A DNA stretch of 64,000 nt from Sphingomonas rubra (GTDB taxonomy: Bacteria; Pseudomonadota; Alphaproteobacteria; Sphingomonadales; Sphingomonadaceae). The DNA is taken from contig NZ_FOXP01000006.1 in the NCBI RefSeq assembly GCF_900115745.1, positions 124,001 to 188,000 on the forward strand, written 5' to 3'. Shown here piece after piece: positions 38,465 to 47,222 of the stretch; position 1 is the first letter of the stretch; each line of letters starts with the position of its first letter. Below the pieces are notes generated by a model, which saw nothing but the letters and a program-made list of their open reading frames with translations, had not been told where the DNA came from and ran no database searches. A program made the translations under genes and the position numbers.

Positions 38465-39546
38465 CCACCTTGCTGTTCCTTCCCGACGGTGCCGACGACG
38501 CCGACTTCCGCTGGATGCGCTTCGGCGAGGGCGGGCTGCTGGCGCGTGGCGCCGGCGTGCCGGCCGGCGACGATCCCGTGGTCGCGGTCGTGCCGGCCGA
38601 GGCGGTGGCGCTGCACTGGGCCGAACTGCCCGCCCGCTCGCCCGCGCAGGCGACCGCCGCCGCCCGGCTGCTCGCCGCCGAGGCGAGCGCCGCGCCGGTC
38701 GGCGAGCTCCACGTCGCCGTGGGCGCGCAGGAGGAGGGCGCGACGGAGCGGCCGATCGGCGTCGTCGGCGCAGGGGCGATGGCCGGGTGGCTCGCCATGC
38801 TCGCGCGGGCAGGGGTTGATCCGGTCGCGGTGGTGCCCGCGCCGATGCTGCTGCCGCGCCCCGAGCAAGGCTATGTCCGCGCGGAGATCGCCGGGCGCGG
38901 CGTGGTGCGCGGGCGGACCAGCGGTTTCGCGGACGAGGCGCGGCTGACCGAGCTGGTCACCGCCGATAGTCCGCCGGTGCCGCTCAACCGCGGCGCGCTC
39001 GACGCGGCGCTGGTCGCCGCGGCCGCCGGCCCGGCGCTGGACCTGCGGCAGGGGCCGTTCGCGCGGCGACGCGGGTTCGCGATCGACTGGCCGTTGGTCC
39101 GGCGGCTCGCGGTGCTGGCGCTCGCGATCCTGGCGGTGACGCTCGCCATCTCGCTCGTCCGCCTCGCCAAATACTCCTTCGCCGCCGACGCGACCGAGCA
39201 GCGGGCCGACGCGCTCGCCGCCACCGGCTTGCCGCGCGGCGAGACGATCACCGACCCCGACCGGCAATTGGCGGAACGCCTCGGCCGCACACGCGGGCCG
39301 GGGCTCGGCTTCACCACCACCGCGGCGGCGGTGTACGCCGCCGTCCGCTCGGTGCCGGGGACGGAGGTGACCGCGATGGACTTCACGCCCGACGGCGCGA
39401 TGCGGGTGACGGTGTCGGCCGAGCGCGAGGCGCTCGCCACCGACCTGCTGCGCGCCTTTCAGCGCGCCGGCCTCGCCGCTCGGGCGAGCACCTTCACTAC
39501 CGGCGGCGGACGGGTGACCGGCGAGCTGACGGTGTCGCCGCGATGA
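38461..39546 (+). CDS. gspL: Type II secretion protein L
   Basis: The 361-residue protein starts with GTG overlapping the gspK stop. It has a cytoplasmic actin-like domain (about 1-205) that binds GspE, one transmembrane helix (about 214-238) and a periplasmic ferredoxin-like domain. It tethers GspE to the membrane platform. The Ala-rich cytoplasmic domain is weakly conserved, as usual for GspL. Confidence 0.88.
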   Translation: MTTLLFLPDGADDADFRWMRFGEGGLLARGAGVPAGDDPVVAVVPAEAVALHWAELPARSPAQATAAARLLAAEASAAPVGELHVAVGAQEEGATERPIGVVGAGAMAGWLAMLARAGVDPVAVVPAPMLLPRPEQGYVRAEIAGRGVVRGRTSGFADEARLTELVTADSPPVPLNRGALDAALVAAAAGPALDLRQGPFARRRGFAIDWPLVRRLAVLALAILAVTLAISLVRLAKYSFAADATEQRADALAATGLPRGETITDPDRQLAERLGRTRGPGLGFTTTAAAVYAAVRSVPGTEVTAMDFTPDGAMRVTVSAEREALATDLLRAFQRAGLAARASTFTTGGGRVTGELTVSPR

Positions 39547-40013
39547 CGGCGCTGCGCAGCTGGTATGCGGCACGGTCCCGGCGCGAGCAGCGGCTGCTGC
39601 TGGTCATGGTCGCGCTGGCCGTGGTGACGGCGATCTGGGGCCTGGTGATCCGCCCGTTCGGCGATGCCATGGCGACCGCGCGGGAGCGTCACGCCGCCGC
39701 CGTGGTCCGGCTGGGCGAGACCCGCGCCAGCATCGAGGCGATCGAGGCTCAGCGCGGCCGACGCGCGCCTACCGGCACGCTGCCCGATGCGGTACGTGCG
39801 CTGGCGGAGCAGGCCGGGTTCCAGCTCGCCAGCCTCGATCCCGACGACGCCGGCGGCGTCCGCGTCGCGATCCCCTCCGCCCGCGGCGCGGCGATGACCC
39901 AGTGGCTCGCGCGGATCGAGCGCGCCGGCGTGGTCGTCGACGCGGCGACGCTGACCGACAATGGCGACCGTACCGTTTCGGCGCGGCTGGTGCTGCGGGC
40001 GCGTGCGACGTGA
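39543..40013 (+). CDS. gspM: Type II secretion protein M
   Basis: The 156-residue inner-membrane protein has a basic N-terminus (RSRREQRLLLVMVALAVV), one transmembrane helix (about 17-36), a coiled-coil-like region and a ferredoxin-like periplasmic domain. It partners GspL. It overlaps gspL and gspN by 4 bp each. Confidence 0.9.
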   Translation: MTALRSWYAARSRREQRLLLVMVALAVVTAIWGLVIRPFGDAMATARERHAAAVVRLGETRASIEAIEAQRGRRAPTGTLPDAVRALAEQAGFQLASLDPDDAGGVRVAIPSARGAAMTQWLARIERAGVVVDAATLTDNGDRTVSARLVLRARAT

Positions 40014-40735
40014 GGCGGCTGCGGCTCCGCACCGGCCCGGCGGCGCTGTTCGGCGCCATGCTGGTCGTCGCCCTCCTCATATTCCTGCCGATGCGGCTGG
40101 TGCTCGGCTGGACGGGCGCGGGCGAGCAGGGGCTGGTCGCCCGCTCGGTGACCGGCAGCGTCTGGGGCGCCACCCTGTCGGAGGCGCGGTTCGGCGATCT
40201 CTCGCTCGGCGACGTCGGCGCGCGCCTGTCGCCGCTGCCGCTCCTGGTCGGTCGGGCGACGCTGTCGCTGGAGGGGCCGGGCGGGCAGGGGGCGCCGCCG
40301 CTGTCGGGACGCGCCTTCGTGTCGCGCCACGCCGCGGGGATCGCCGGCTTTACCGGACGGCTGGCGGCGGGCGCCGCGTTCCAGCCGCTGCCCGTCGTCG
40401 CGCTCGACCTGGACGACGTCACCGCGCGGTTCGAGGACGATGCCTGTATCGAGGCGGCGGGGCGGGTGCGCGCGGTGCTGGCGGGCGACGTCGCCGGCAT
40501 TGCTCTGCCTCCCTCCATCGAGGGAACGGCGCGCTGCGACGCGGGCGCGCTGCTGCTGCCGCTCGCCAGTGCCGCGGGTACGGAGGCGGTCAGCCTCAGG
40601 ATCACCGGCGCGGGCCGCTACCGTGCCGACCTGTCGATCCGCCCCGCCGATCCGGCCGCCGTCGAGCGGCTGGTGGCGTCGGGGTTCACGCAAGGCGCCG
40701 GCGGCTATGGGCTTTCCGTCGAGGGACGGTTCTGA
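40010..40735 (+). CDS. gspN: Type II secretion protein N
   Basis: The 241-residue protein starts with GTG in a 4-bp overlap with gspM. It has one N-terminal transmembrane helix (about 11-30) and a periplasmic beta-rich domain with WGATLSEARFGDLSLGDV, as in GspN. Its role in secretion is poorly defined and it is absent from many T2SSs. It is the last gene of the twelve-gene operon. Confidence 0.85.
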   Translation: MRRLRLRTGPAALFGAMLVVALLIFLPMRLVLGWTGAGEQGLVARSVTGSVWGATLSEARFGDLSLGDVGARLSPLPLLVGRATLSLEGPGGQGAPPLSGRAFVSRHAAGIAGFTGRLAAGAAFQPLPVVALDLDDVTARFEDDACIEAAGRVRAVLAGDVAGIALPPSIEGTARCDAGALLLPLASAAGTEAVSLRITGAGRYRADLSIRPADPAAVERLVASGFTQGAGGYGLSVEGRF

Positions 40736-40781
40736 CGGTCTTGACGGGCGGGACGTTGCGACGCTAGGGCGCGGCCTCCAC

Positions 40782-40859
40782 GGCGACCGTAGTTCAATTG
40801 GTTAGAGCGCCGGCTTGTGATGCCGGAAGTTGCGGGTTCAAGTCCCGTCGGTCGCCCCA
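40782..40859 (+). tRNA. tRNA-His (GTG)
   Basis: The gene starts with the extra G(-1) typical of tRNA-His, paired with discriminator C73. The acceptor stem is GCGACCG/CGGTCGC, the anticodon stem CCGGC/GCCGG with loop TTGTGAT (anticodon GTG), and CCA is encoded. Confidence 0.95.
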
Positions 40860-40881
40860 GAATTGACATAGCGAGAGCGAT

Positions 40882-41934
40882 ATGACCGCCGGATGGGGCC
40901 TTCCTGATTTCGACGATCACGAGGGCGTGCACCTCTTCACCGATCCCGCGTCGGGGTTGCAGGCGGTGATCGCGCTCCACTCCACCGCGCTCGGCCCCGC
41001 GGCCGGCGGTGCTCGCTTCTGGCACTACCCCACCCCCTCCGCGGCGATCACCGACGCGCTGCGCTTGTCGCGGGGCATGAGCTTCAAGAACGCGATGGCG
41101 GGGCTGGAACTGGGCGGCGGCAAGGGCGTCGTCCTGGCGCCCGCACGGGGCAGCACGATCACGACCGAGCAGCTCCGCGCGTTCGGCCGCGCGGTCGAGT
41201 CGCTCGCCGGTCGCTACGTGACGGCCGAGGACGTCGGCATGTCCGAGGAGCGGATGAAGATCATCGCCGGCGAGACCAAGTTCGTCTCGGGCCTGCCGGT
41301 GGAGAGCGGCGCCGCTGGCGGCGATCCCGGTCCCTACACCGCGCACGGCGTCTATCTTGGCGTCAAGGCAGCGGCGCAGCGCGGCCTCGGCGCCGACGAC
41401 ATGAAGGGCGTGCGCGTCGCCATCCAGGGCGTCGGCTCGGTGGGCGGCGGCCTTGCCAAGCTTCTCGCCAGGGACGGCGCGGTGCTGACCCTCGCCGACG
41501 TGGACGAGGCGCGGGCGCAGGCACTGGCCGAGCAGCTCGGCGCGCGTACCGTCTCGACGGACGAGATCCTGGCGCAGGACGTCGACATCGTCAGCCCCAA
41601 CGCGCTCGGTGCGATCCTGACGGCCGAGACGATCGCCACGCTCAAGGCCAAGGTGATCGCCGGCGGTGCCAACAACCAGCTGGCGACGCAGGGCGAAGGC
41701 GCCCGCGTGCACGAGCGTGGCATCCTCTACGCCCCCGATTACGTCATCAACGCGGGCGGCATCATCAACGTCGGCCTGGAATATCTCGGCCACGGCGATG
41801 AGGCCGAGGTGATGGCGCGCATCGCCAAGATCCCCGATCGCCTGGTCGAGGTGTGGGACGAGAGCGACCGAACTGGCCAGCCCGCCGCCGATGTCGCCGA
41901 CCAGATCGCCCGCCGCCTGATCGGGCGCGCCTAA
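40882..41934 (+). CDS. Glu/Leu/Phe/Val dehydrogenase family protein
   Basis: The 350-residue NAD-dependent amino-acid dehydrogenase has the dimerisation domain with GGARFWHYP, RLSRGMSFKNAMAGLELGGGKG (substrate-binding lysines) and AEDVGM. A Rossmann domain with VAIQGVGSVGGGLAKLL follows. It resembles leucine/phenylalanine dehydrogenases, which reversibly deaminate branched-chain or aromatic amino acids. The exact substrate cannot be read from sequence alone. Confidence 0.92.
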   Translation: MTAGWGLPDFDDHEGVHLFTDPASGLQAVIALHSTALGPAAGGARFWHYPTPSAAITDALRLSRGMSFKNAMAGLELGGGKGVVLAPARGSTITTEQLRAFGRAVESLAGRYVTAEDVGMSEERMKIIAGETKFVSGLPVESGAAGGDPGPYTAHGVYLGVKAAAQRGLGADDMKGVRVAIQGVGSVGGGLAKLLARDGAVLTLADVDEARAQALAEQLGARTVSTDEILAQDVDIVSPNALGAILTAETIATLKAKVIAGGANNQLATQGEGARVHERGILYAPDYVINAGGIINVGLEYLGHGDEAEVMARIAKIPDRLVEVWDESDRTGQPAADVADQIARRLIGRA

Positions 41935-41944
41935 CCTGGTCCTT

Positions 41945-42081
41945 CCTGCCCCGCGGGGAGGGGGACCGCTCGGCGCAGCCGAGTGGTGGAGGGGCAGCCT
42001 CAGGCGGCGTCGCTCGTGATTGCCTCTTCCTCCCTACTGTGCGAGCGGCGGTCCCTCTCCGTCGCGGAGCGGGGGAGGGCT
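41945..42081. repeat. Composite G-rich/C-rich inverted repeats
   Basis: CCCCGCGGGGAGGGGGACCG near the left end and CGGTCCCTCTCC plus CGCGGAGCGGGGGAGGG near the right end form partially inverted arms. Inside, GCTCGGC/GCCGAG makes a smaller hairpin. It fills the 195-bp gap between the dehydrogenase and ccmC and resembles the repeats at 34135 and 56000. Confidence 0.5.
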
Positions 42082-42129
42082 TAGGTACCGCGTGACGTTC
42101 GCCACGCGATCTTCTAGAAGCCGGCTAAC

Positions 42130-42855
42130 GTGCCCAGTCTCCACGCCCTCGCCAATCCCGCCCGCTTCCTGAAGATCGCCCGGCCGCTGACGTCGGTGCT
42201 GTTCTGGCTGGGTGTCGCGCTGATCGCGGCCGGCAGCGTCGCCGGGCTGACGCTCACCCCACCCGATTATCTCCAGGGCGACACGGTGCGCATCCTCTAC
42301 ATCCACGTGCCCGCCGCCTGGCTGGGCATGGGCGGGTGGAGCGGCATCGCCATCTCGTCGATCGCGCTCCTCGTCTGGCGGCATCCGCTGGCGAGCGTCG
42401 CCGCGCGTGCGGTCGCGCCGGTGGGTGCCGCTTTCGCCGCGATCTGCCTCATCACCGGATCGATCTGGGGGCGGCCGACCTGGGGGACGTGGTGGCAGTG
42501 GGATGGGCGGTTGACGTCGATGCTGCTTCTGTTCTTCGTCTATTGCGGCTATATGGCGCTCGCCCGCGCCGACGCGGATCGTGGCGGCGACGGGCGTATC
42601 CCCGCCATCTTCGGCATCGCCGGCACTGTGCTGCTGCCGATCATCCGCTACTCGGTGGTGTGGTGGAACACGTTGCACCAGGGCCAGAGCATCGGCCTGA
42701 CCCGGTCGAGCATCGATGCCGCCATCCTCTGGCCGCTGCCGATCATGCTCGTCGGCTTCACCCTGTTCTTCGCCGCCGTCGTCCTGATGCGGATGCGCGC
42801 GCTGTTGGCCCGCGCCAAGGCGGAGGCGCGGATGCGTCGAATGGCGCGCGCCTGA
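42130..42855 (+). CDS. ccmC: Heme ABC transporter permease CcmC
   Basis: The 241-residue protein (GTG start) has six transmembrane helices, the tryptophan-rich heme-binding motif WGTWWQWDGRLTS and conserved histidines in the flanking loops. With CcmD it loads heme onto CcmE in system I cytochrome c maturation. Its stop overlaps the ccmD start (TGATG). ccmA and ccmB are not in the window. Confidence 0.95.
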   Translation: MPSLHALANPARFLKIARPLTSVLFWLGVALIAAGSVAGLTLTPPDYLQGDTVRILYIHVPAAWLGMGGWSGIAISSIALLVWRHPLASVAARAVAPVGAAFAAICLITGSIWGRPTWGTWWQWDGRLTSMLLLFFVYCGYMALARADADRGGDGRIPAIFGIAGTVLLPIIRYSVVWWNTLHQGQSIGLTRSSIDAAILWPLPIMLVGFTLFFAAVVLMRMRALLARAKAEARMRRMARA

Positions 42856-42959
42856 TGCACCCCTGGCCCTTCGTGATCGCCGCCTACGCGGTGACGCTCG
42901 CCGGTGGCGGCGCGCTCGCGCTCGCCTCCTACCTGGCAATGAGGCGCGCGGAGAAATGA
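42855..42959 (+). CDS. ccmD: Heme exporter protein CcmD
   Basis: This very small 34-residue protein (MHPWPFVIAAYAVTLAGGG...) has one transmembrane helix and a basic C-terminus. It overlaps ccmC by one base and ccmE by 4 bp. CcmD helps release heme-loaded CcmE from CcmC. The short length is normal. Confidence 0.85.
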   Translation: MHPWPFVIAAYAVTLAGGGALALASYLAMRRAEK

Positions 42960-43402
42960 CCGCCAAGAACCAACGGCTGACGCTGGTGCTGCTCGCGCTG
43001 GGGGCAGTGGTCGCGGCCGCGCTCCTCGCCTTGTCGGCGCTGCGGGATCAGGCTGCCTTCTTCTACGCGCCTTCCGACGTGAAGCGCGACGGCCTGCCGC
43101 TCGGCCGTGCGGTGCGGCTGGGCGGGATGGTGGAGGCCGGCTCCGTCCGGCGGGCCGCCGACGGAGTGACGGTCCGCTTCGTCGTGACCGATGGAAAGGC
43201 GACCACGCCGGTGGTGTTCGCCGGCATCGTCCCCGACCTGTTCCGCGAGCGATCGGGCGTCGTGGCGGAGGGTAGCTTCCGCGCCGACGGCGGCTTCGTC
43301 GCCTCCAATCTCCTCGCCAAGCACGACGAGAAATACATGCCGCCCGAACTGGCCCGGACCGCGGACGGCACGATGCACGAGACCAGCACGCTTGATCGCT
43401 GA
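42956..43402 (+). CDS. ccmE: Cytochrome c-type biogenesis heme chaperone CcmE
   Basis: The 148-residue protein has an N-terminal membrane anchor (about 8-28) and an OB-fold periplasmic domain. The heme-attaching histidine is in LLAKHDEKYMPPE (H123, with Tyr127). It shuttles heme from CcmC to CcmF. The stop overlaps the TTG start of ccmF. Confidence 0.96.
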   Translation: MTAKNQRLTLVLLALGAVVAAALLALSALRDQAAFFYAPSDVKRDGLPLGRAVRLGGMVEAGSVRRAADGVTVRFVVTDGKATTPVVFAGIVPDLFRERSGVVAEGSFRADGGFVASNLLAKHDEKYMPPELARTADGTMHETSTLDR

Positions 43403-45305
43403 GGCCGGCCTCGCCGCGCTGTGGCTCGCCGCGTCGCTGGCGCTGCTCCAGCTCGCGCTCGCCGCGATCGGTCTGCGGGCGCAGCGGAACGCGGACGAGC
43501 TGCTCGTCGCCGTGCGCCCCGTGGCGATCGTGCAGGGCGCGCTGGCGGTCGTCGCCATGCTGCTGCTGATCGTCCTGTTCCAGCAGTCGGACATGTCGGT
43601 GAAGCTGGTCGCGACCAACAGCCACTCGGCCAAGCCGTGGCTGTACAAGGTGGCCGGTGCCTGGGGCAATCACGAGGGCTCGATGCTCCTGTGGGTGACC
43701 ATTCTGGGGCTCGCCGGCGCCGCCGTGGCCCGGTTCGAGCGGCAGCTGGAGCCGCGTACGCTGGCTGCGACGCTCGGCGCGCAAGGGCTGATCGCGCTCG
43801 GCTTCTACGCCTTTTTGCTCTTCTCTTCCAATCCGTTCGAACGGCTCTCCCCCGCGCCGCGGGACGGGCAGGGGCTCAATCCGATCCTGCAGGACCCCGG
43901 CCTCGCCTTTCACCCGCCGACGCTCTACGCCGGCTATGTCGGCCTGTCGGTCGCCTTCTCCTTCGCGGTCGGCGCGCTCGTCACCCGCGACGTGGGACGC
44001 GCTTTCGCGCGGGCGATGCGGCCCTGGGTGCTCGGCGCTTGGGTGTTCCTGACGCTCGGTATCACCGCCGGCAGCTACTGGGCCTATTACGAGCTCGGCT
44101 GGGGCGGCTGGTGGTTCTGGGACCCGGTGGAGAACGCGTCGCTGATGCCGTGGCTCGCCGCCACCGCGCTGCTTCACTCGGTCACCGTGCTCGCCACCCG
44201 CGACGGTCTTCGCGCCTGGACGGTGATGCTGGCGGTGGTCGCCTTTTCCATGTCGATGATCGGCACCTTCCTGGTCCGGTCGGGTATCCTCACCTCCGTC
44301 CACGCCTTTGCCGTCGATCCGGAGCGGGGCGCCTTCATCCTCGCGCTGCTGCTCCTCTATATCGGCGGGGCGCTGGCGCTGTTCGCCTTGCGCGTCGGCA
44401 CGGTGCGCGAGGGAACGACGTTCGAGCTGGTCAGCCGCGAGGGCGGGCTGGTCGCCAACAACCTGCTGCTGTCGGTGATCCTCGGCATCGTCCTGATCGG
44501 CACGCTCTACCCGATCGTCGCCGCCGCGTTCGGCGTCCAGCTCTCGGTCGGGCCGCCTTTCTTCAACAAGGCGGCCGGGCCGATCGCGCTGGTGCTGGTC
44601 GTCGTCATGGCGGCCGGGCCGCTGCTGCGCTGGCGACGCGACAAGGCGGGCGAGGTGGTCGAGCGGCTCACCTGGCCGATCGCCGCCGCCGTCTTCGCCT
44701 TCGCCGCGCTGGTCGCCTTCGCCACCCCGATCGGCGTGCTGCCGCTGCTCGGCCTGTCGCTCGCCGTCGGCCTCGCCGTCGCCAGCGTCGCACCCTTGTG
44801 GAAACGCGACCTGCGCCGCACGCCGCTGTTCACTTGGGGAATGGTGGTCGCGCATCTCGGCTTGGCGGTCAGCCTCGCCGGCATGGCGTGCGACAGCGCC
44901 TTCACGGCGGAGCGGCTCGTCGCGCTGCGCGCCGGCGAGGCGACGCGCGTCGGCCCATGGCGAGTGAGCTTCGCCGGCCTGTCGCCGGTGATCGGCGACA
45001 ACTGGTCCGGTCTCCAGGCGCGCCTCACCGCGGAGCGTGACGGCCGCACCCGCCTGCTGTTTCCGCAATCGCGTACCTTCGCCGACCCGCCGACCGTCAC
45101 CAGCGAGTCGGCAATCGCGACCGTGCTGGACGGGCAGCTCTACACCGTGCTCGGTGCAGCGGACGGGCAGGGGCGCTGGCAGTTGCGGTTGTGGTGGAAG
45201 CCGTTCGTGACGCTGATCTGGCTGGGTGGCACGCTGGTCGCGCTCGGCGGCGCGTTGTCGCTCGTCGGTCGCCTGCGCCCGCGACGACGGGAAGCATGGA
45301 CGTGA
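43392..45305 (+). CDS. ccmF: Cytochrome c heme lyase subunit CcmF
   Basis: The 637-residue polytopic protein starts at TTG within the end of ccmE; no nearer ATG gives the full N-terminus. It has about 14 transmembrane helices, the WWFWDPVENASLMPWL tryptophan-rich motif and conserved histidines near GNHEGSMLLW and HPPTLYAGY. It ligates heme to apocytochrome c with CcmG/H. Its stop overlaps ccmG. Confidence 0.94.
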   Translation: MIAEAGLAALWLAASLALLQLALAAIGLRAQRNADELLVAVRPVAIVQGALAVVAMLLLIVLFQQSDMSVKLVATNSHSAKPWLYKVAGAWGNHEGSMLLWVTILGLAGAAVARFERQLEPRTLAATLGAQGLIALGFYAFLLFSSNPFERLSPAPRDGQGLNPILQDPGLAFHPPTLYAGYVGLSVAFSFAVGALVTRDVGRAFARAMRPWVLGAWVFLTLGITAGSYWAYYELGWGGWWFWDPVENASLMPWLAATALLHSVTVLATRDGLRAWTVMLAVVAFSMSMIGTFLVRSGILTSVHAFAVDPERGAFILALLLLYIGGALALFALRVGTVREGTTFELVSREGGLVANNLLLSVILGIVLIGTLYPIVAAAFGVQLSVGPPFFNKAAGPIALVLVVVMAAGPLLRWRRDKAGEVVERLTWPIAAAVFAFAALVAFATPIGVLPLLGLSLAVGLAVASVAPLWKRDLRRTPLFTWGMVVAHLGLAVSLAGMACDSAFTAERLVALRAGEATRVGPWRVSFAGLSPVIGDNWSGLQARLTAERDGRTRLLFPQSRTFADPPTVTSESAIATVLDGQLYTVLGAADGQGRWQLRLWWKPFVTLIWLGGTLVALGGALSLVGRLRPRRREAWT

Positions 45306-45829
45306 AGCGCCCGCTTGTCTGGCTGCCGCTCGCCGGCTTTCTGCTCGTCGCGATCGTCGTCGCGGTGGCGCTGTACGCGCCCGCGGACCGCACCGTCCGT
45401 TCGGCGATGATCGGCCAGCCGTTGCCCGCCTTCAACCTCCGCCCGATCGTTTCCACCAAGCCCGGCGTCGCGAGCGACGCGATGAAAGGGCACGGGCCGC
45501 GCCTGCTCAACATCTTTGCCAGCTGGTGCGTACCGTGCATCGCCGAGGCGCCGCAGCTGATGCGTCTGCGGCAGGCGGGCGTTCGTATCGATGCGGTGGC
45601 GATCCGCGATACCGGCCCCGCCGTCGCGGGCTTCCTCCGCCGTAACGGCGATCCCTATGCCGCGATCGGTGACGATCCGTCGAGCGCCGTGCAGCTATCG
45701 CTCGGCTCGTCGGGCGTGCCGGAAACGTTCCTGATTGACGGTCAGGGGATCGTCCGCCGGCAATGGGTGGGCGACATCCGCGCCGATCAGGTGGACGAGG
45801 TGCTCGCCGCGGTGAGGGACGTGCAGTGA
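45296..45829 (+). CDS. ccmG: Thiol:disulfide oxidoreductase CcmG/DsbE
   Basis: The 177-residue membrane-anchored thioredoxin-fold protein has an N-terminal helix (about 8-27) and the reducing active site SWCVPC (C78, C81). A conserved cis-Pro lies in SGVPETFLID. It reduces apocytochrome c cysteines before heme attachment. It overlaps ccmF and ccmH by a few bases. Confidence 0.95.
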   Translation: MDVKRPLVWLPLAGFLLVAIVVAVALYAPADRTVRSAMIGQPLPAFNLRPIVSTKPGVASDAMKGHGPRLLNIFASWCVPCIAEAPQLMRLRQAGVRIDAVAIRDTGPAVAGFLRRNGDPYAAIGDDPSSAVQLSLGSSGVPETFLIDGQGIVRRQWVGDIRADQVDEVLAAVRDVQ

Positions 45830-46209
45830 AGCGACTTCTTCCGCTTCTCCTCCTGATGGCGCAGACGACCGCGCCGGCCGAGCTCGCCGATACCCAGCTC
45901 GCCGATCCCGTGCAGGAGGCGTCGGCCAGGACGCTGATGGAGACGCTGCGCTGCGTGGTCTGCCAGGGCCAGTCGATCGCCGACAGCGACGCGACCATGG
46001 CCGGCGACATGCGCGCGCTCGTCCGCGGCCGCATTCGCGCCGGAGAGACGCCCGCGCAGGTGCGCGACTGGCTGATCGCCCGCTACGGCGACTACATCAC
46101 CTACGATCCGCCGCTGTCCGCGGCCACCTGGCCGCTCTGGCTGGCGCCGCTCGCCCTGCTGGCAGTCGGTGCGTGGATCGCGCGCGCGAGTTTCCGGAGG
46201 CGGTCCTGA
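45826..46209 (+). CDS. ccmH: Cytochrome c biogenesis protein CcmH (CcmL-type)
   Basis: The 127-residue protein has a signal/anchor, the conserved LRCVVCQ motif (C43, C46) and a C-terminal membrane helix. It is the short CcmH form, lacking TPRs. GTG start in a 4-bp overlap with ccmG. It keeps apocytochrome c reduced with CcmG. Confidence 0.93.
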   Translation: MKRLLPLLLLMAQTTAPAELADTQLADPVQEASARTLMETLRCVVCQGQSIADSDATMAGDMRALVRGRIRAGETPAQVRDWLIARYGDYITYDPPLSAATWPLWLAPLALLAVGAWIARASFRRRS

Positions 46210-46859
46210 TGGGCTGGTTGCTGCTCGCGGCGCTCGTCGCCATCGTCTTCGCCGCGCTGGTGCGCCTGCGCGTGCCACGGCTGCTCTGGTCAATGGTCGG
46301 CGCCGCGCTGATGCTGGGTGCGGCCGGTTATGCGTGGCAGGGTCGCCCGACGCTTCCCGGCCGCGCCGTCACCGCCGACACGCGGGATCTGGCTCCGGAC
46401 GAGGCCGTGATCGACCTGCGCACCAAGATGTTCGGCCGCTACGGCATCGAGGGTGCCTATCTGACCGCCGCCGACGCGATGGCGCGCAGCGGCTCGTCGC
46501 GTCATGAGGTGCAGGCGATCCTGGGTGCTATCCGCGGCTCGCCGCGCAGTGCCGCCTTGTGGACGGCGCTCGGCGACGCGCTGGTTCGCCACGATCGCGG
46601 TCAACTGTCCGCTCCCGCCCGCTTCGCCTTCGATCAGGCGATCCGCCTCGCCCCGCGTGACGCGGGGCCGCGCTTCTTCCTGGGCTTGGCACAGGTTCGA
46701 GCCAACGACTTCGCTGCGGCGGAGCGTTCCTGGCAGCAGTCGCTGAGCCTGACCTCGCCACGTGCATCCTACCGCGACGCGATCGTTCAACGACTCGATC
46801 TACTCACCCGCTTGCGCCGGGCGATGGACGGTGCGGCAGGCAACACGCCGCGTCGGTAG
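46209..46859 (+). CDS. ccmI: CcmI/CycH-type TPR protein
   Basis: The 216-residue protein has two N-terminal transmembrane helices (about 3-20 and 28-44), then a TPR-like helical domain (ALWTALGDALVRHDRG, AGPRFFLGLAQVRANDFAAAE). It binds apocytochrome c C-termini. It is short compared with classical CcmI, keeping only a few TPRs. It ends the ccm operon. Confidence 0.88.
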   Translation: MGWLLLAALVAIVFAALVRLRVPRLLWSMVGAALMLGAAGYAWQGRPTLPGRAVTADTRDLAPDEAVIDLRTKMFGRYGIEGAYLTAADAMARSGSSRHEVQAILGAIRGSPRSAALWTALGDALVRHDRGQLSAPARFAFDQAIRLAPRDAGPRFFLGLAQVRANDFAAAERSWQQSLSLTSPRASYRDAIVQRLDLLTRLRRAMDGAAGNTPRR

Positions 46860-46959
46860 AACAGTACACGAGACGATCCTAAGTCTGAGAACCGGGATCA
46901 TCCAGTATCAAATCCCATGCTCCCGCTTAGGCAGGAGCACGGGTCCGCACACCGGGCGG

Positions 46960-47172
46960 CTACTGCCCCCGCCCGGTCTTTCCCTGCAATTCGTCGATCT
47001 TCTTCGACGCGTCCGCCTTGGACAGCGTGTCGTCGAACTCCTCTCCGGCTTCCTCGCTCAGCGTCTTGAGGTAGCTCGCCTGCGCGCCGGTCATCGCCTC
47101 GCCGCCGGTGGTCCAGTCATCGGGGTTCTTCTCGGCATTGCCGGTCGGGTGGTCCTTGGGGTTGTCGGTCAT
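46960..47172 (-). CDS. DUF3072-domain protein (70 aa)
   Basis: The 70-residue polar protein contains the DUF3072 signature MTGAQASYLKTLSEEAGEEFDDTL followed by a Lys-rich helix (SKADASKKIDELQ). Function unknown. It resembles small stress-associated proteins. It lies downstream of ald on the same strand with a 50-bp gap. A longer frame on the same strand is antisense noise. Confidence 0.8.
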   Translation of the reverse strand: MTDNPKDHPTGNAEKNPDDWTTGGEAMTGAQASYLKTLSEEAGEEFDDTLSKADASKKIDELQGKTGRGQ

Positions 47173-47222
47173 CGCGAACTCTCCTTCGCGACGACCAACC
47201 ATCCTGTTCCTCGTCCGTTCCC

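Noticed and set aside
42648..45068. 806-aa open frame antisense to ccmC-ccmF
   Set aside because: It covers five real ccm genes, is extremely Arg/Gln/Gly-rich and shows no family signature.
46860..46959. Possible small RNA or terminator between ccmI and the DUF3072 gene
   Set aside because: Only a short TGCTCC/GGAGCA stem with a long loop is visible and there is no T-tract.
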